Position numbers and translations under genes: made by a program. This document shows, one piece after another, positions 53,283-64,000 of a stretch of 64,000 nucleotides of DNA (its first letter is position 1; the number at the start of each line of letters is the position of its first letter). This DNA is from Hymenopellis radicata. Its lineage: Eukaryota; Basidiomycota; Agaricomycetes; Agaricales; Physalacriaceae. The notes below the pieces were generated by a model, which ran no database searches, was not told where the DNA came from, and saw only the letters and a list, made by a program, of their open reading frames with translations. Location of the stretch: assembly GCA_015501595.1 (NCBI GenBank), contig JADNRX010000035.1, forward strand, positions 62,001-126,000. Direction: 5' to 3'.

Positions 53283-55320
53283 ATGTCAGGCCGTATTTTT
53301 CGCAAACAAATCCTCCCCTGCGAATATCGCGCTCTTGGCTGCACTAAGAGTTTCTCGCGGGTGAATAATCTCACCACGCACTTGCGGACATGCAAATACC
53401 GCAAGAATCATCCACCTCCTGGCACCAAAGTGGCCTCGTCTCGTCAGAAGGATGCTTCCCCGCCTCCTCCACCCTCACCTCCTCACTCTCCTACCTCGGA
53501 TCCAGCCGAATTTGGGCAAATCGGTGATGACGACCCACAAGAAACAGGTCACAGCAGCGAGCAAACAGAATTCCATCCCTTCGTCAATGGTATGTCTTTG
53601 TTCCTGCTTCCTTGCATTATCTAACTATCATTGGCAGGAAAACCGTGCGACGAGGATGGCAACATCCTCCCTGATGGCACCGCACCTCCTCCCTTCGAGT
53701 ACGAGTTGCCTCAAGGCGATTACTACCCATTCGCTAATCGCCGCGCCTTTGAGCTGGCTGATCTACTTTATCGGCGCAACCAGGCTCCTGCGCAGGACAT
53801 CAAGGATCTCTTGCAGATCTGGGCTGCCGACTTACAAGACTCGCCAGACGGTCACTCGCCCCCATTTGCTGATCCCGATGATCTGTACGATACCATCGAT
53901 CTTTCGAAGCTCGGCTCTGTACCTTGGGAGCCGTTTAGCGTCGAGTATGATGGCGAGTTACCGAAGGATCGTCCACCGGAGCCATGGATGGTGGAGAAAT
54001 TCGATGTCTGGTTCCGAGACCCTCGTGCGGTACTGCATCAGCAGCTCGCGAATCAAGATTTTGCGAAGGAGATGGATTTTGCTCCGAAGCGAGTCACCAA
54101 CAAGCAGGGCCGACGTCGATACCAGGACTTCATGTCCGGCAATTGGGCGTGGCGTCAAGCGGTATGTCTAGTTTCCCTCGCTTCTCAGAAAGATACTTAC
54201 ATTGTTGCGTAGGACATAATTGCCGAAGACCCCAACAACCACGATACAATGTTCGTACCAACTATCTTTGGCAGCGATAAAACTACAGTCTCCGTCGCCA
54301 CCGGCCAGAATGAATATTATCCTTTTTACATGTCGAACGGGCTAATTCATAACAACGTGCGACGTGCGCATCGTAATGGTGTCACTTTGGTGGCCTTCTT
54401 TGCTATCCCGAAGAGTACGTATTTCATTTCAAGTTCTCCAGCACCCATCTGACACCTCAGCAGCTGATCGAGAGCATAGTGATAGCCTTGAATTCCGCCG
54501 CTTTCGTCGACAGCTCTTCCATAGCTCGATTTCCTATATTCTACAGTCTCTCAAACCTGGGATGACAACGCTGGAGATCGTGCGCTACGCCGATGGCCAC
54601 TATCGACGTACCATTTACGGGCTCGGTCCGTACATCGGCGATTATCCCGAGCAGGTTTTGCTCGCATGTTGTGTTCAAGGATGGTGCACACGGTATGTCA
54701 GCAGCTTTGCTATAATGATCTTTCTGATTGTTGTTATAGCTGTACGGCGCATCGCGACAATCTTGATGGACCAGGCGGTCGTCGCACGCATGAACATACC
54801 AAGGCCGCCTTCGAGAGCATGTCACCAAAGCAGCTCTGGGACGAGTACGGCATTGTCCATGGTATCTTGGTATGCTAATTCTGATGTTGGCCTCGAGTCG
54901 TGTCTGATATCTATTCATAGCCATTCACCGATGGGTTTCCCCGAGCCGATATTCACGAACTCTTGTCGCCAGATCTCCTCCACCAGCTGATCAAGGGAAC
55001 CTTCAAGGATCACCTCGTTACGTGGATTGAGGACTACCTCAAGCAGACACTTGGAAAGAAGGAGGCCTCGAAGATTCTGGCTGATATAGATCGACGGTAG
55101 GTATCTAGCATTTTCATGGAGCATATCTAACCTGCATATGTAGAATTGCGGTTGTTCCGTCGTTTTCCAGGTTACGTCGGTTTCCAGAGGGTCGTGCCTA
55201 CAAGCAATGGACAGGCGACGACTCGAAGGCGTTGATGAAGGTTTGTCTTCTTCAGCATGCCACGACATATCTTCTCATTTGGTGTTTAGGTTATTCTGCC
55301 CACCCTATACTGTACCCGTA
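53283..55320 (+). pseudogene. Plavaka-type transposase, 3' truncated
   Basis: ATG at 53283. The N-terminus has a C2HC zinc finger (CEYRALGCTKSF ... HLRTC), then a proline-rich linker. After a GTATGT intron (53590-53637) the core reads EPWMVEKFDVWFRDPRAVLH, RRRYQDFMSGNWAWRQAD, TTVSVATGQNEYYPFYMSNG, RRAHRNGVTLVAFFAIPK, FRRFRRQLFHSSISYILQSL and YGLGPYIGDYPEQVLLAC, all diagnostic of Plavaka transposases as I know them. Seven or so short introns join the frame. After the exon ending DDSKALMK and the next splice only VILPTLY is left before foreign sequence near 55300-55320, so the C-terminal third usual for the family is missing and the copy should be inactive. Confidence 0.85.
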
Positions 55321-56515
55321 TCTAATTCATACCTCTCCCAGCAGGGGAAGGTATTACATTAATTACTCATTCTTAGAACCCGCTATAACAGGTGTTAATT
55401 AGTTCACGGGCACCTGCCTAAAATAGTACGGCGGGTGCCCGGCCAGTGCTGCTTGCCGTCAGCGCTACTGGTGCCGTAGATGCCGTGCTACGGACTTATC
55501 CGCTTGGCGCGTACACGGGTACAGCTATCCGAATTGGGTAGGCAGCGCTTATTCCCGCCAGCACCGCTCGTGCCGTAGATGCCGTTGGACGGAGTTATCC
55601 AGTGGACGCCTGCACGGACCCGAATTGGTAGGCGGCGCTTATTCCGCCTCCTCCCGCCAGCATCCCATGCAAAATGGGTATTCCCTGCCCCCTCTTGCGT
55701 CCTCCATTCCTTCCCAGCTGTTGTTCGCTTTCTTCTCGTCATCGTCGCTCTGCGGGTTCGGCCTCATTCTGGATCATTTCCCTTTTGGGAATCAACCGCT
55801 GCCAGTAGCGCAGCGAGCGGGCACCACGCCTCGGATTGGGATTCCCTTTTCCACGGTGAGTCTTGGGGTCATCTATTTGACGCTCCTGATGTTTTTCAGT
55901 TCCTGCTTTCCCTGAGGCGGCGTTGTGGCTGGGTTGGATTGTGGTGGGCGGGCTAGGCAGCGCTGGGACGGCTTCTGGCTCTCAGATTGCGCTGATTTTT
56001 TGTATGGTGCGTCTTTGTTGTACTCGGTGATGCTTCTCACAATGTCGTAGCGTATCGTTGTCGGCATCGGTGGATACGGCTTAGGACTCTGGCCGGGCGG
56101 GATAGCGTGCGCCTAGGGCGGGATGGGATAACCAATCCTTCAAAACTCGTTGGCGCTGTCATCTCCAACATCGCCCGAAGGCACACACGGATGCACGGGC
56201 CGCTAGCTCTTATCGTTTGACTGCGGTACCTTGGATCATCTGAGAGGCGATGCCTAGCGGTCGGGCGGGATGGGGCTTTTGCGGCGCGCTTATTTTTTAT
56301 ATAGTGCGTGGTACATTTGTTTTCTGGCATTTCTGACTATTTCCTAGTGATATCTGCTACATATATTTGTACCTACGACGCCGGAATCGTTCCCACCGGA
56401 CAACGTGCGCCTGCACCGGGATGCAGCGCCTGGACCGTCTGTCCCCTCTATCGCCCGAGGGTAGGCTCACGACAACGAGCGGACGCCGGCACAGTCCCTC
56501 CTCACCCTATGACGC
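55321..56515. other. Gene-free region with a local tandem duplication
   Basis: About 1.2 kb between truncated Plavaka and KDZ transposase 2. Near 55475-55650 a unit of about 90-100 bp is repeated twice imperfectly: GTGCCGTAGATGCCGT at about 55480 and 55569, later CCGAATTGG-TAGGC-GCGCTT. No coding region recognised. Confidence 0.5.
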
Positions 56516-56555
56516 ACTTCCACCTTGCGAAATCCTTGTTTCGCAAGGTGGAAGT
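56516..56555. repeat. Perfect 17-bp hairpin next to two telomere-like repeats
   Basis: ACTTCCACCTTGCGAAA (56516-56532), a 6-base loop, then its exact complement TTTCGCAAGGTGGAAGT (56539-56555). The outer flanks ACCCTA and TAGGGT extend the stem imperfectly, and TAGGGTTAGGGTTA follows. It lies about 220 bp beyond the KDZ stop codon and could be a terminator or an element end. Confidence 0.6.
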
Positions 56556-56773
56556 ACTCTTCGTAGGGTTAGGGTTATCCTGGCTTCAGATTTCACAGTG
56601 GTCATGTGAATGTGAAGTTTGAAGCCTCGATGCGTGCACTGTTTACCTATGGCTTTGATGCACAGCCTCTTGCTGTGGCTACAACTTCGGTGCTCTCCCT
56701 TCGATCGTATTCTTCTTTCATCATTTTCCCGTCTTGTTCTCCGTTTACAGCTCAATAAAAATTTCATTTCCTA

Positions 56774-59700
56774 TCATTCTACAGTATCGTCGTGCAAGTC
56801 TTCCTCCGATGGTTCCTTCTCGTCAAGGTCAAGGTCAACTTCTACCTCTTGCGACGGTAGCATCCCCGCAATAAATTCCTCTCCGAGGCGTCGAAGCTCT
56901 CGCCATCTGCCCTCCAAATCATTTGCCCTACCTGCTGCCCGCCCCGCCTGCTCCATTGCGAAGGCCCAGATACCCTGCTGTAGTTCGGCCGAAACTTCCC
57001 GCTGATCCATCTGCATGAGCCACCAACGCCCTTGCCATTCCTGATATGCGATCACCCTGCGCATCTCCTCTAGGACGAGCTCCACTTCCTCGTGCCATCG
57101 TAGTTTCCTTGCGCGGGCCTTGCTCCACTCAATCTTTAAAGCTGCTCCATGTTCAATATATTGCTCCACCTTTCTGGATAGAAACTGACCTTCGTGTACT
57201 GCCGAACCAGAAAGTGATTCTATGTTCGTGTCCCCGCCAATTTCCGAAGGAGAATACCACAGCCAGGACAGCTGTCGACGGCCCTCGCCGGGCGCTACTA
57301 CCGCATCGGACGACGCAGGATCTAGAATCGCCTCATCAATAATACCTAAGTCACGTAATCGGCTCCTCTCCTGCTCCTCGTGAGTCGAAAGCATGCGTTC
57401 AGTCAAGCCGCGGATGTCCTTGTCGTCCAATACTCTCAACTCGTTCTCCCATTCACCATGTCCCTTGAGTTGAAACAGTGCATTCCGAGCCCACCTGTAC
57501 CGAAGTTTGTCCAATTGTATTCCTATCTGTATCTTCCTTTGGATTCCCTCCGCTCGAGTAGTGGGATTCTGCCCTGTTACGTTACGGACCGTAAACATGT
57601 GAGTGGCAGAACGCGTGCGAAGACCTTGGCGCAGGGATTCCAAGGCCTCTCGGCATTCGCCTTCACGCAAACGTATCTCCGCGTCGACTAAACCAGGCAC
57701 ACAGGCGCGATCCAGTACTCGATCGCGTTTCTTCAACTCGGAAGGGAGGAATAGCTTGGTCTCCTCCGGCAGAACAGAGCCGGGAGAATCAAGATGAACA
57801 AGCTGCTGAGCCGTGAGGTATTCGCGTACATGAGGCATGAACACTTGCTGAAGACCACGTATCCGACGGAGCATGCGGGTGATGACACCACGTTGTTTCT
57901 CGATATTGAATTTCTGATATGTGGCCCCCGAACGACGCGCCTTCACCTCCCACGCAAGAGATCGCCTGAAACGTTCATTAAAAACTGTCACATCAAGCCA
58001 TCAGAAGGACTCACATCAGCCGTTCCGCATCAAGACATGTTGTTAGAAATAGAATCATACTACACTCGTGAGCAACTCCGCCAGCGCGTACAAGGGCCTC
58101 CTGCTCTTCCTTGAGCAGTTTCAATTCAATTTCCTTCAGACTGTCTTGATTGGGAAGTTGTGATTCATACGGGCACGGCGCAGTGTGATCCCGTTCCCAA
58201 GCGACTATCTCCCGTGTCCATGAGTCGAGAACCGATTTACCGAGGAGGGTTTCCAACCCTGCACTGAAATCGTCGAACTCGCGGCCGTGAGTGTGAGCCT
58301 CCTTGATTGCTTCCGCAAGTCGACGCAAGAACATACGAGCTGATAACATAAAAAGTAAATATATTTGTACACATGTTACAATTTCGCTAGCCTACCGAAT
58401 GACTGTATAGCGCGGAAGTTATGAGCCCCAAAGATGTCCTCCAGAGTGTCTTGGCGAGCACCAGGTCCCATCATCTTTGTCTGAGCTGCCGCGCGGTTGG
58501 AGTCGGCCCAGTTCCTTTCAACTTGTTCTCCATCAGTACGTCCAACACCAGGGACATAGTTGAATGAGTAAGGCGCATGGCACACAGGCTAGGAACATAT
58601 TTAGAATGTGATCTTGCTTTTAGAGGCGGAAACCTACCTTGTGCGCCCACAGATGAAACTTGGGAATGCAACATAATACACGCTGAGCCCTGTCACGGTC
58701 GACGCGCCACTCCTCCGGCAGCTCCTCGACGCGCTCCCAGAAATGTTTACCATAGTTGCACATGATATCGTACGACATGACAACCTCGAGATCGTGCATC
58801 TTCAGGGTGGCGGCAACGGGCGGGTCAACATTACAGTACCTGTATCTGATTTCAGAATCCATCCGCGAACAGGACAAGGAAAACTGACCGTTCACCCCGC
58901 TGCAGGTCACCCATCCCATGTGCACGCCATAATCCATGACGAGAACAAGTTACCCCAACAACTCCGGTCGTTCTGAGCCCCCGTACGTTCTTGAGATTGG
59001 CAAGGAACATTGCCTTGAAACCGGAACAACTGGAGATATCATCCTCCGTGACGTGAGTGCGAACGTGCCTCAGATATGGGTCGCGCGGAACGAAATAACT
59101 CCAGCCATCACCAAGGGGCGGGTCGCGTTCTGGTGTTGACACGAGGGCGTTGCGTGTGCGAAAATTGGCATCAATGCCCACGAATAGACGATATAGAAAC
59201 CTACTTGTTGTTTAGAATATACGATGATCTGAATTGGAATCGGACTCACTGCTTTATTGATGTTTTCCAGTTACTTGGAAGATTGATTCCTGGCTGTGGG
59301 CAGGCGGGACACTGCAGTGCAAGTTCACCGAGGTTAGTCCCATCAACTCCAGAAGGATCATGCCCTCGACCAGCGCGTTTCAGCATCGTGATATGACGAA
59401 ACTGGCGCACTGTCCGCAGAAGAACTCTGTACCGATTCGGGGGCATTACTGAGGACCGATTCAACGTCATCGCCTCCAATCCTTTCCACATGTCCCAGCA
59501 CGGCAGTTTACCCATAGTATTCAGATAATGAAATAAGCGAAGAAGGCTGAACGTCACCACCGTTCGTGGCTCCAGAGGAGTAGCCGGCCACCAATCAGTT
59601 CGCAAAAGCTGAACGTACGCAGAGGGCGATGTGGTACAGCCGCAGAAGAATAATGAAACGGTGTGAACTCCGTTGGTATGAAGTACCGTAAAATTAGTTA

Positions 59701-60589
59701 CGGTGGCATGACGTTGTAAGCAGGAGGAGCCGCTCAGATGACCGAGTTGTACAACGAGACCTAGAGATTGAAGAGAGCAGTGCTCAAAATAACCGTTGTT
59801 CCAGCGCTGTGTTTGAGCTTAAAGAGGAAGTTCCCGAGGTGGATTGAGCACGTACCTGAATCCAGTGAAGCGGCAGGCACAAGTGATGCGCGAGACAGCA
59901 TTCCTGGCAAACCAGGCCAAGGCCAACACATTCATCGTCGGCACAGCGAAACTCAGCGTGTTTTGATGGATCGTTGCAGATGGCACAAGTGAGACTTCCA
60001 CCGGCCAAGCCGTCGTGACGGAGAAGCTCATCCAAGTAGCTCTGGCGAAATTGCTTCCAAGTAGACATCGGGTTGTCCTGTGTATTGTTAGATCTATCGT
60101 AAATTCAAGAGTATCACACTTACACTATTGGCATTGCGCTTTGGTGGAGCCACAATAATACCATCAGTGGACTGAGGCGGCGTAGTATCCGCCTCGACCG
60201 TATCTCCCATCAAGTAGGTGAACCCATCGACAACATCCGCCATGGCAGCAGAATGAAGATCCTCGATTGTATCCTCAGAAGTGGCCGCTGGCACTGAAGA
60301 TGCAATCTCCGGTGCTCGAAAAACGGTCTGAGGGTTTACGCGACGACTAGTATTCATCGGAACGCGTAGAACAGTTGACGCAGTCGCGTTAACTGGTTTC
60401 GACTGGTGAAAGGTAATACTGTAGTATTTCGACCGTAAGTTCACAAAATTTTGAATTTTTTGACCTTCCCACGCCCGATAAGTGATCGGAGGCGTTTTCC
60501 GGCATCCGATTAAGAGATAAGGAGGCCTTGTGACCTGTGACGTGAACTTACGGTCGAAATAGGACAGTAGGGTTAGACTTCTTCGGCAT
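56774..60589 (-). CDS. KDZ-family transposase 2 with CxC2-type cysteine cluster, MITE in first exon
   Basis: Minus-strand multi-exon gene. It starts MPKKSNP at 60589, continuing after the MITE (60419-60567) as FHQSKPVNATASTVLRV. Next comes the CxC2 cluster (CAICNDPSKHAEF; VCQECCLAHH), the lead-in (LALQCPACPQPGINLPSNW) and the catalytic region: LFVGIDANFRTRN (acid 1), VMSYDIMCNYGKHFWERVEE (acid 2), IPKFHLWAHK and VPGVGRTDGEQVERNWADSN (glutamate). A long charged helical C-terminus reaches TGA at 56774-56776. Apart from the MITE I see no clear lesion. The protein would bind element ends and catalyse cut-and-paste transposition. The same domain order and splice sites as KDZ 1 show the two belong to related families. 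Confidence 0.85.
60419..60567. mobile_element. TA-target MITE in the first exon of KDZ transposase 2, 149 bp
   Basis: TIRs CTGTAGTATTTCGACCGTAA and inverted CTGTCCTATTTCGACCGTAA. TA is duplicated at 60417-60418 and 60568-60569. Removing it with one TA restores the frame between codons SNPT and FHQS. Confidence 0.9.
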
Positions 60590-61110
60590 TGTGAAGTCAG
60601 TGAGGTTGACACAGAAAATTCAAGCTAAACATACCTGCTTAAATAGCGGTCAGTACATCTCTCGAATCCATGTTGTTCGGTGCAGCGGAATAAGTACGCG
60701 TTCATCTCGCGTTTTACAGAATGGTAAACGCGATTTATCGCCGAGAAATCATCTAGAATGATCATTATATCTGATAGGCTGAAAACGAGACTTGCCATCC
60801 TCGACTGAACATGGTCTTGAAGAAATTCCATTCGAATAGAGGTCAGACGGATTGCATGGTCAGACGATCGCAATGATAACCCAATGCAGATGATTGCTTG
60901 AAAGCACCGAAATAATTCTCATAGGGTGCGGCCCTCTCGAAGATGACTTGAATTACGTCGGATAATTCATCACGGGTAGACATGGCATATGGAACTTGGA
61001 AGGAAGCTAGACGTGGGTCATTGGTCAAGAAGCACGTACTTGAGGCATGTGCGATCACTTGTGATCAATACTCCGTGTTCATCTTTCTTTCCTTTCTCCC
61101 ACCATCATCT
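60590..61110. other. Spacer between KDZ transposase 2 and the viroplasmin-like gene
   Basis: A minus-strand stretch (about 60983-60625; STRDELSDVIQVIFERAAPY and MIILDDFSAINRVYHSVKRE) reads like protein in pieces, but the pieces need an uncertain splice and match nothing I know. Confidence 0.35.
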
Positions 61111-61891
61111 ATGGTGAAGGACGGCCTAATGCCTTTTGAACGCCCTCGGTCGGATTGTATTCCACCATGGCGTCCGGATCCTGGTTGCGAAGATGCTCGG
61201 ACAAATTCGCGCCGGCAGATTGACGGATTTTATTTGGTCAAACGCGGTCGAGAGGTCGGAGTATACACGTCGTGGTGCGTATCACGCAGTATTATAATTC
61301 TCAGCTGACTGAATCGTATAGGAAAACGGCTCAATCGATGATTCACAACTACCGAAACAAGTCGTACAAGAAATGCTCCGCCTGGGATGACGCTGTCAAG
61401 GAATGACAGGAGGAATGCCATCTTGGTACCCTAGATCCACACATCTGTGTCGACGATGATGTGGAAGTGGCTGCGGATACTCCACCAGTGACACCCGCTC
61501 CCACTCCTCAGCCATCGCCATCGAAAGTTCCATCGTCGTCCCAATCTTCGCGCTTCCACCCGTCATCTCGTTCCGGTTCTCCTTCTCCAGCAACCACAAA
61601 GCCTTCGACATCCTCGGCTTCTTTTGCTTCATCGTCAAAGCGGCCAGCTGCGTCGACGACGAGTTCTATTTCCCGGTATTTTGCAGTTTGGAATGAGGGC
61701 ACAGATATTATTGAGATTCTTTCAACTCGGTCAGTTCGTATATCACGTATCTATAACTACCACTAATCCTTTTCAGAGAGGCTGCAGAGCAAGCATTTGC
61801 TGCTGCTGTAGACATTGGAGGTGAACCGCGCTTGTTCATTGGGTCGTCGCTCCAAGCCATTGAGAATGCCATCGCGGATCGACGCCGTTGA
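61111..61891 (+). pseudogene. RNase H1 N-terminal (viroplasmin-like) domain protein with in-frame stop
   Basis: ATG at 61111. The domain is GFYLVKRGREVGVYTSW, continued over an intron (61275-61321) by KTAQSMIHNYRNKSYKKCSA and WDDAVKE. A TGA at 61404-61406 then stands where the family usually has Trp or similar, and the frame continues unbroken afterwards. A Ser/Thr/Pro-rich linker follows, then a second related segment (RYFAVWNEGTDIIEILSTR joined across an intron to EAAEQAFAAAVDIG) and a stop at 61889. The single nonsense codon suggests recent inactivation, readthrough, or a sequence error. The partner gene begins 103 bp downstream on the same strand. Confidence 0.7.
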
Positions 61892-61994
61892 TTAGATATC
61901 GGGCAATTTGGTACTGCACGTGTACTTGTTTTCTATTATTTTCAAACTTGTTGGTTACCGCTTCATTTACGGCTGTCTGCGTCAACCTCCGAAC

Positions 61995-64000
61995 ATGACA
62001 CGACCAAAAGCAAATCCTTTGAAGCCTGGCCCAAAAAGCTGGATTCACGGTAATAAGCTTGCCTACTTTGAGCGCGAGAAGGAGGAATGGGAAAAGGCCA
62101 CGGCGGGAGCTAAAGGGGCTATTGGTAAATGGGGTCGTTCCATGGCTATTCGGTATAAAGTTTCGTACGGGCACTTGGCAAAGGATGAGGTGAGTAGTCC
62201 CTTTCCCGACTGCCACTCGACTAACCTCAAGGCAGGATGATTTGGAATCCACTCCTTCCCGTGTGTCCGACGCCCAAGTTAAGGTCTGGGAGGAAGCCGA
62301 AGGCGTTCGCTTGGGTGCCATGGCTGCTGACGAGGCAAAGGCAGAACGCGAAAAACTCACTGCATTTGGTCGGGTACGAATTCCTCCCGGTGTCGGATAA
62401 TGTCTCCACTAACCTATAATGTTTTATCAGAAAATTGTTGCGTGGTATCGAAGTACTTACCTCAACACGTCGAAGGCTTCCGAAAACGTTATTTCCTCTG
62501 CTCTTGCCAGCGCCTTCAAGGACGACAAACCCCGCCGTCAGCAAGAAATCAATATGTTCACTCATCTTCACACGACAGAGTACCGTTCCGAAATCAACGA
62601 CGCCTATACCGCGGCTCTTACGGCAGCTCGTGTCGCGCATGAAGAGGCTCTCAAGACGAATCCGGAGGCAAAGATGGCCAAGGTCGAGTGCATGACCTAC
62701 CAGCGGTCGATCATCAAAGCCCACTTCGACGCACTTACGCCGGCTGAGCGAACAGAACTTCAAGAAGCCGTCGAGAAGAAATTTCAGGCCGACCTGCGCG
62801 AATGGGAGTCGCTCAAGGACACCGACACATATGCGCCGGAACAGTATCAAGCGTAAGTCATCATCATTGTGTTCATCTCAGACTTACTTACTCTTTCCCA
62901 GGGCACTACAGCAAGGCGCTGCGACTCTGCAGCGAAGTGCAGATGCAATTGGACAGAGGTTCAACATGTGCTGTTCCATTCTGCTCTGTGGGCCCGACGA
63001 GAAGGGGAAGTTGCAAGTCTACAGGTAATTGCGTGTTTTTAAATTTTGACAACATTTTACTTACATCAGATTACAGCGTACATGCAGGTAAAACGGCTGC
63101 CTCTGGCCTCATTTGGCCCGAGGAGAGTGGCCAAGATTATGATCAGGTCGAAGCATGCATGATCGAGTTCGCGCAAAGATGCTTTCGTACGTGCATCTCA
63201 TTTCAAGTCTGTACTACTGGCTAATCTACTTTAATAGCAAATTCCACGAGGCCCGATCCTCAAACACAGCAAACGAAAGCATCGCCGGTATTGAATTCAT
63301 CGGGGTCCATCCCACCTTCGAACCCCATGACTACAACAACATCTTCCGTCTCACCTCCCGTCCCACCAAAAAACTCGGACAAATTCGCATCGCTGCAACC
63401 CCCACCTTCACCTTCCTTCTGTAGCAACCAAGCCCCCGGCCCCTACATTCTTTCGACACTCAAAGAACTTGTAGACGAAGATCGACGGGCTTGTATTTCT
63501 AGCCTTCGCGAGTTCGGTCACATGCAGCTTGAGCGCGAAGACAATATTCTTCGCAATCACCTTTTACTGGAGAAGATTAGTTGCGGGACTTTCGAGGGAG
63601 TGACACCACTGCCCCGACAGGGCGTCTTTGCGGGAAGGACTAAGATGTCCATCGAGGAGCTCGACGAGCGGAGGCAGCATGAGGAAGAAGCGGAGCGGAT
63701 GCGGGTGGAAGCTGAGGAGGAGTTCATGGATGTGGACTCTGGTGACGACGGCATGGAGATCTCGTCATCGCCAGACTCGAACGAAGGTGACAATGGCATA
63801 GACATGTCGCCTCCACCCACGGACCCTGGTACCACCAAGACTGCCCCCCTCGAACGCCCTCCCGTCATTGAATTACCCCCCATCATTCTCCCCATTTCCG
63901 ACACGATCGACGAAGACGTCGAAGATCTCAGCTGGGACTCTGATGTTGACACCTCAAAATGGTATCCTTCCCTTATCTCAGCATTTGCCGCATTCAAGAG
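61995..64000 (+). CDS. Partner protein of the viroplasmin-like gene, second copy, runs off the window
   Basis: ATG at 61995 (MTRPKANPLKPGPKSWIHGN). Exons joined by 45-60 bp introns give GRKIVAWYRSTYLNTSKASE, QQEINMFTHLHTTEYRSEIN, AHFDALTPAERTELQEAVEK, LQRSADAIGQRFNMCCSILL, then a low-complexity proline/serine region, a helical stretch (LKELVDEDRRACISSLREFG) and an acidic region reaching base 64000. The order of a basic start, a short helical region, a TPAERTEL-type helix pair and a compact domain ending before W-P-E matches the gene at 8926. I know this kind of protein only as a recurrent unknown gene in Agaricomycetes. No obvious frame lesion, so it may be the intact version of the module. 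Confidence 0.6.

Noticed and set aside
1..64000. Bacterial-type operons, CRISPR arrays or prophage
   Set aside because: Introns throughout, no regular spacer arrays; the short repeats are element words, not CRISPR repeats.
1..64000. TET/JBP dioxygenase gene, which is known to travel with KDZ elements
   Set aside because: I looked for the HxD-type iron-binding core near both KDZ genes and saw none in this window.

Overview
The window is a piece of a mushroom-forming basidiomycete (Agaricomycetes) nuclear genome. The evidence is compact genes split by many 45-60 bp GT-AG introns, roughly balanced base composition, and a set of element families typical of that group: two KDZ transposases with CxC2 cysteine clusters, a Plavaka transposase, a Ty1/copia element, hAT, CACTA, long-TIR and TA-target elements, and proteins with RNase H1 N-terminal (viroplasmin-like) domains. 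I recognised no rRNA, tRNA or CRISPR array. Nearly every gene is a transposon gene, a probable transposon partner gene, or a host-type gene hit by transposons.

Layout. 0-5 kb: KDZ transposase 1 (+) with a small divergent gene on its left. 6-12.2 kb: a small basic GRP-motif protein, a three-domain viroplasmin-like gene (-), and a long divergent partner gene (+) that is frameshifted and hit by a hAT element in its last codons. 12.2-19.7 kb: short tandem repeats, three spaced pairs of a TGGCGATTGCCA box, then one long gene joining a Ulp1/C48-type cysteine protease to a DDE transposase, broken by a 1.3-kb hAT and a 224-bp CACTA MITE. 19.9-20.7 kb: a retroelement fragment with a hAT in it. 20.7-27.8 kb: an inverted duplication (about 2-kb arms, each with one copy of an unrecognised helical-protein gene) around an FHA-RING (Dma1/CHFR-type) gene. 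28-31.3 kb: a three-level nest (hAT holding a long-TIR element and another hAT-like element). 32.75-41.28 kb: a gag-only LTR retrotransposon loaded with three hATs and two TA-target MITEs. 41.3-49.6 kb: a second, dead FHA-RING copy split by a hAT and a young, nearly complete copia element. 50.3-55.3 kb: an acidic unknown gene head to head with a 3'-truncated Plavaka transposase. 56.8-64 kb: KDZ transposase 2 (-) with a TA MITE in its first exon, followed by a second viroplasmin-like gene (in-frame stop) and a second partner gene that runs off the window.

The main signal is a set of non-autonomous hAT-type elements. Eight have exact 8-bp target-site duplications and matching TIRs. Most are broken genes whose coding frame resumes across the target site, so the boundaries are internally verified. 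Each has subterminal regions packed with one short word (for example GTCTTAA, GATCCG, ACCGGTT, CAAGTACTTG, GGGTCACCCG, GCGAGT), and the word differs between families. A ninth, nested element carries a different word but shares its internal core with three of the others, which suggests the subterminal word was replaced while the core was kept.

Limits: splice sites were called by eye; homologies rest on recognised motifs, not searches; frameshifts could be real decay or assembly error.
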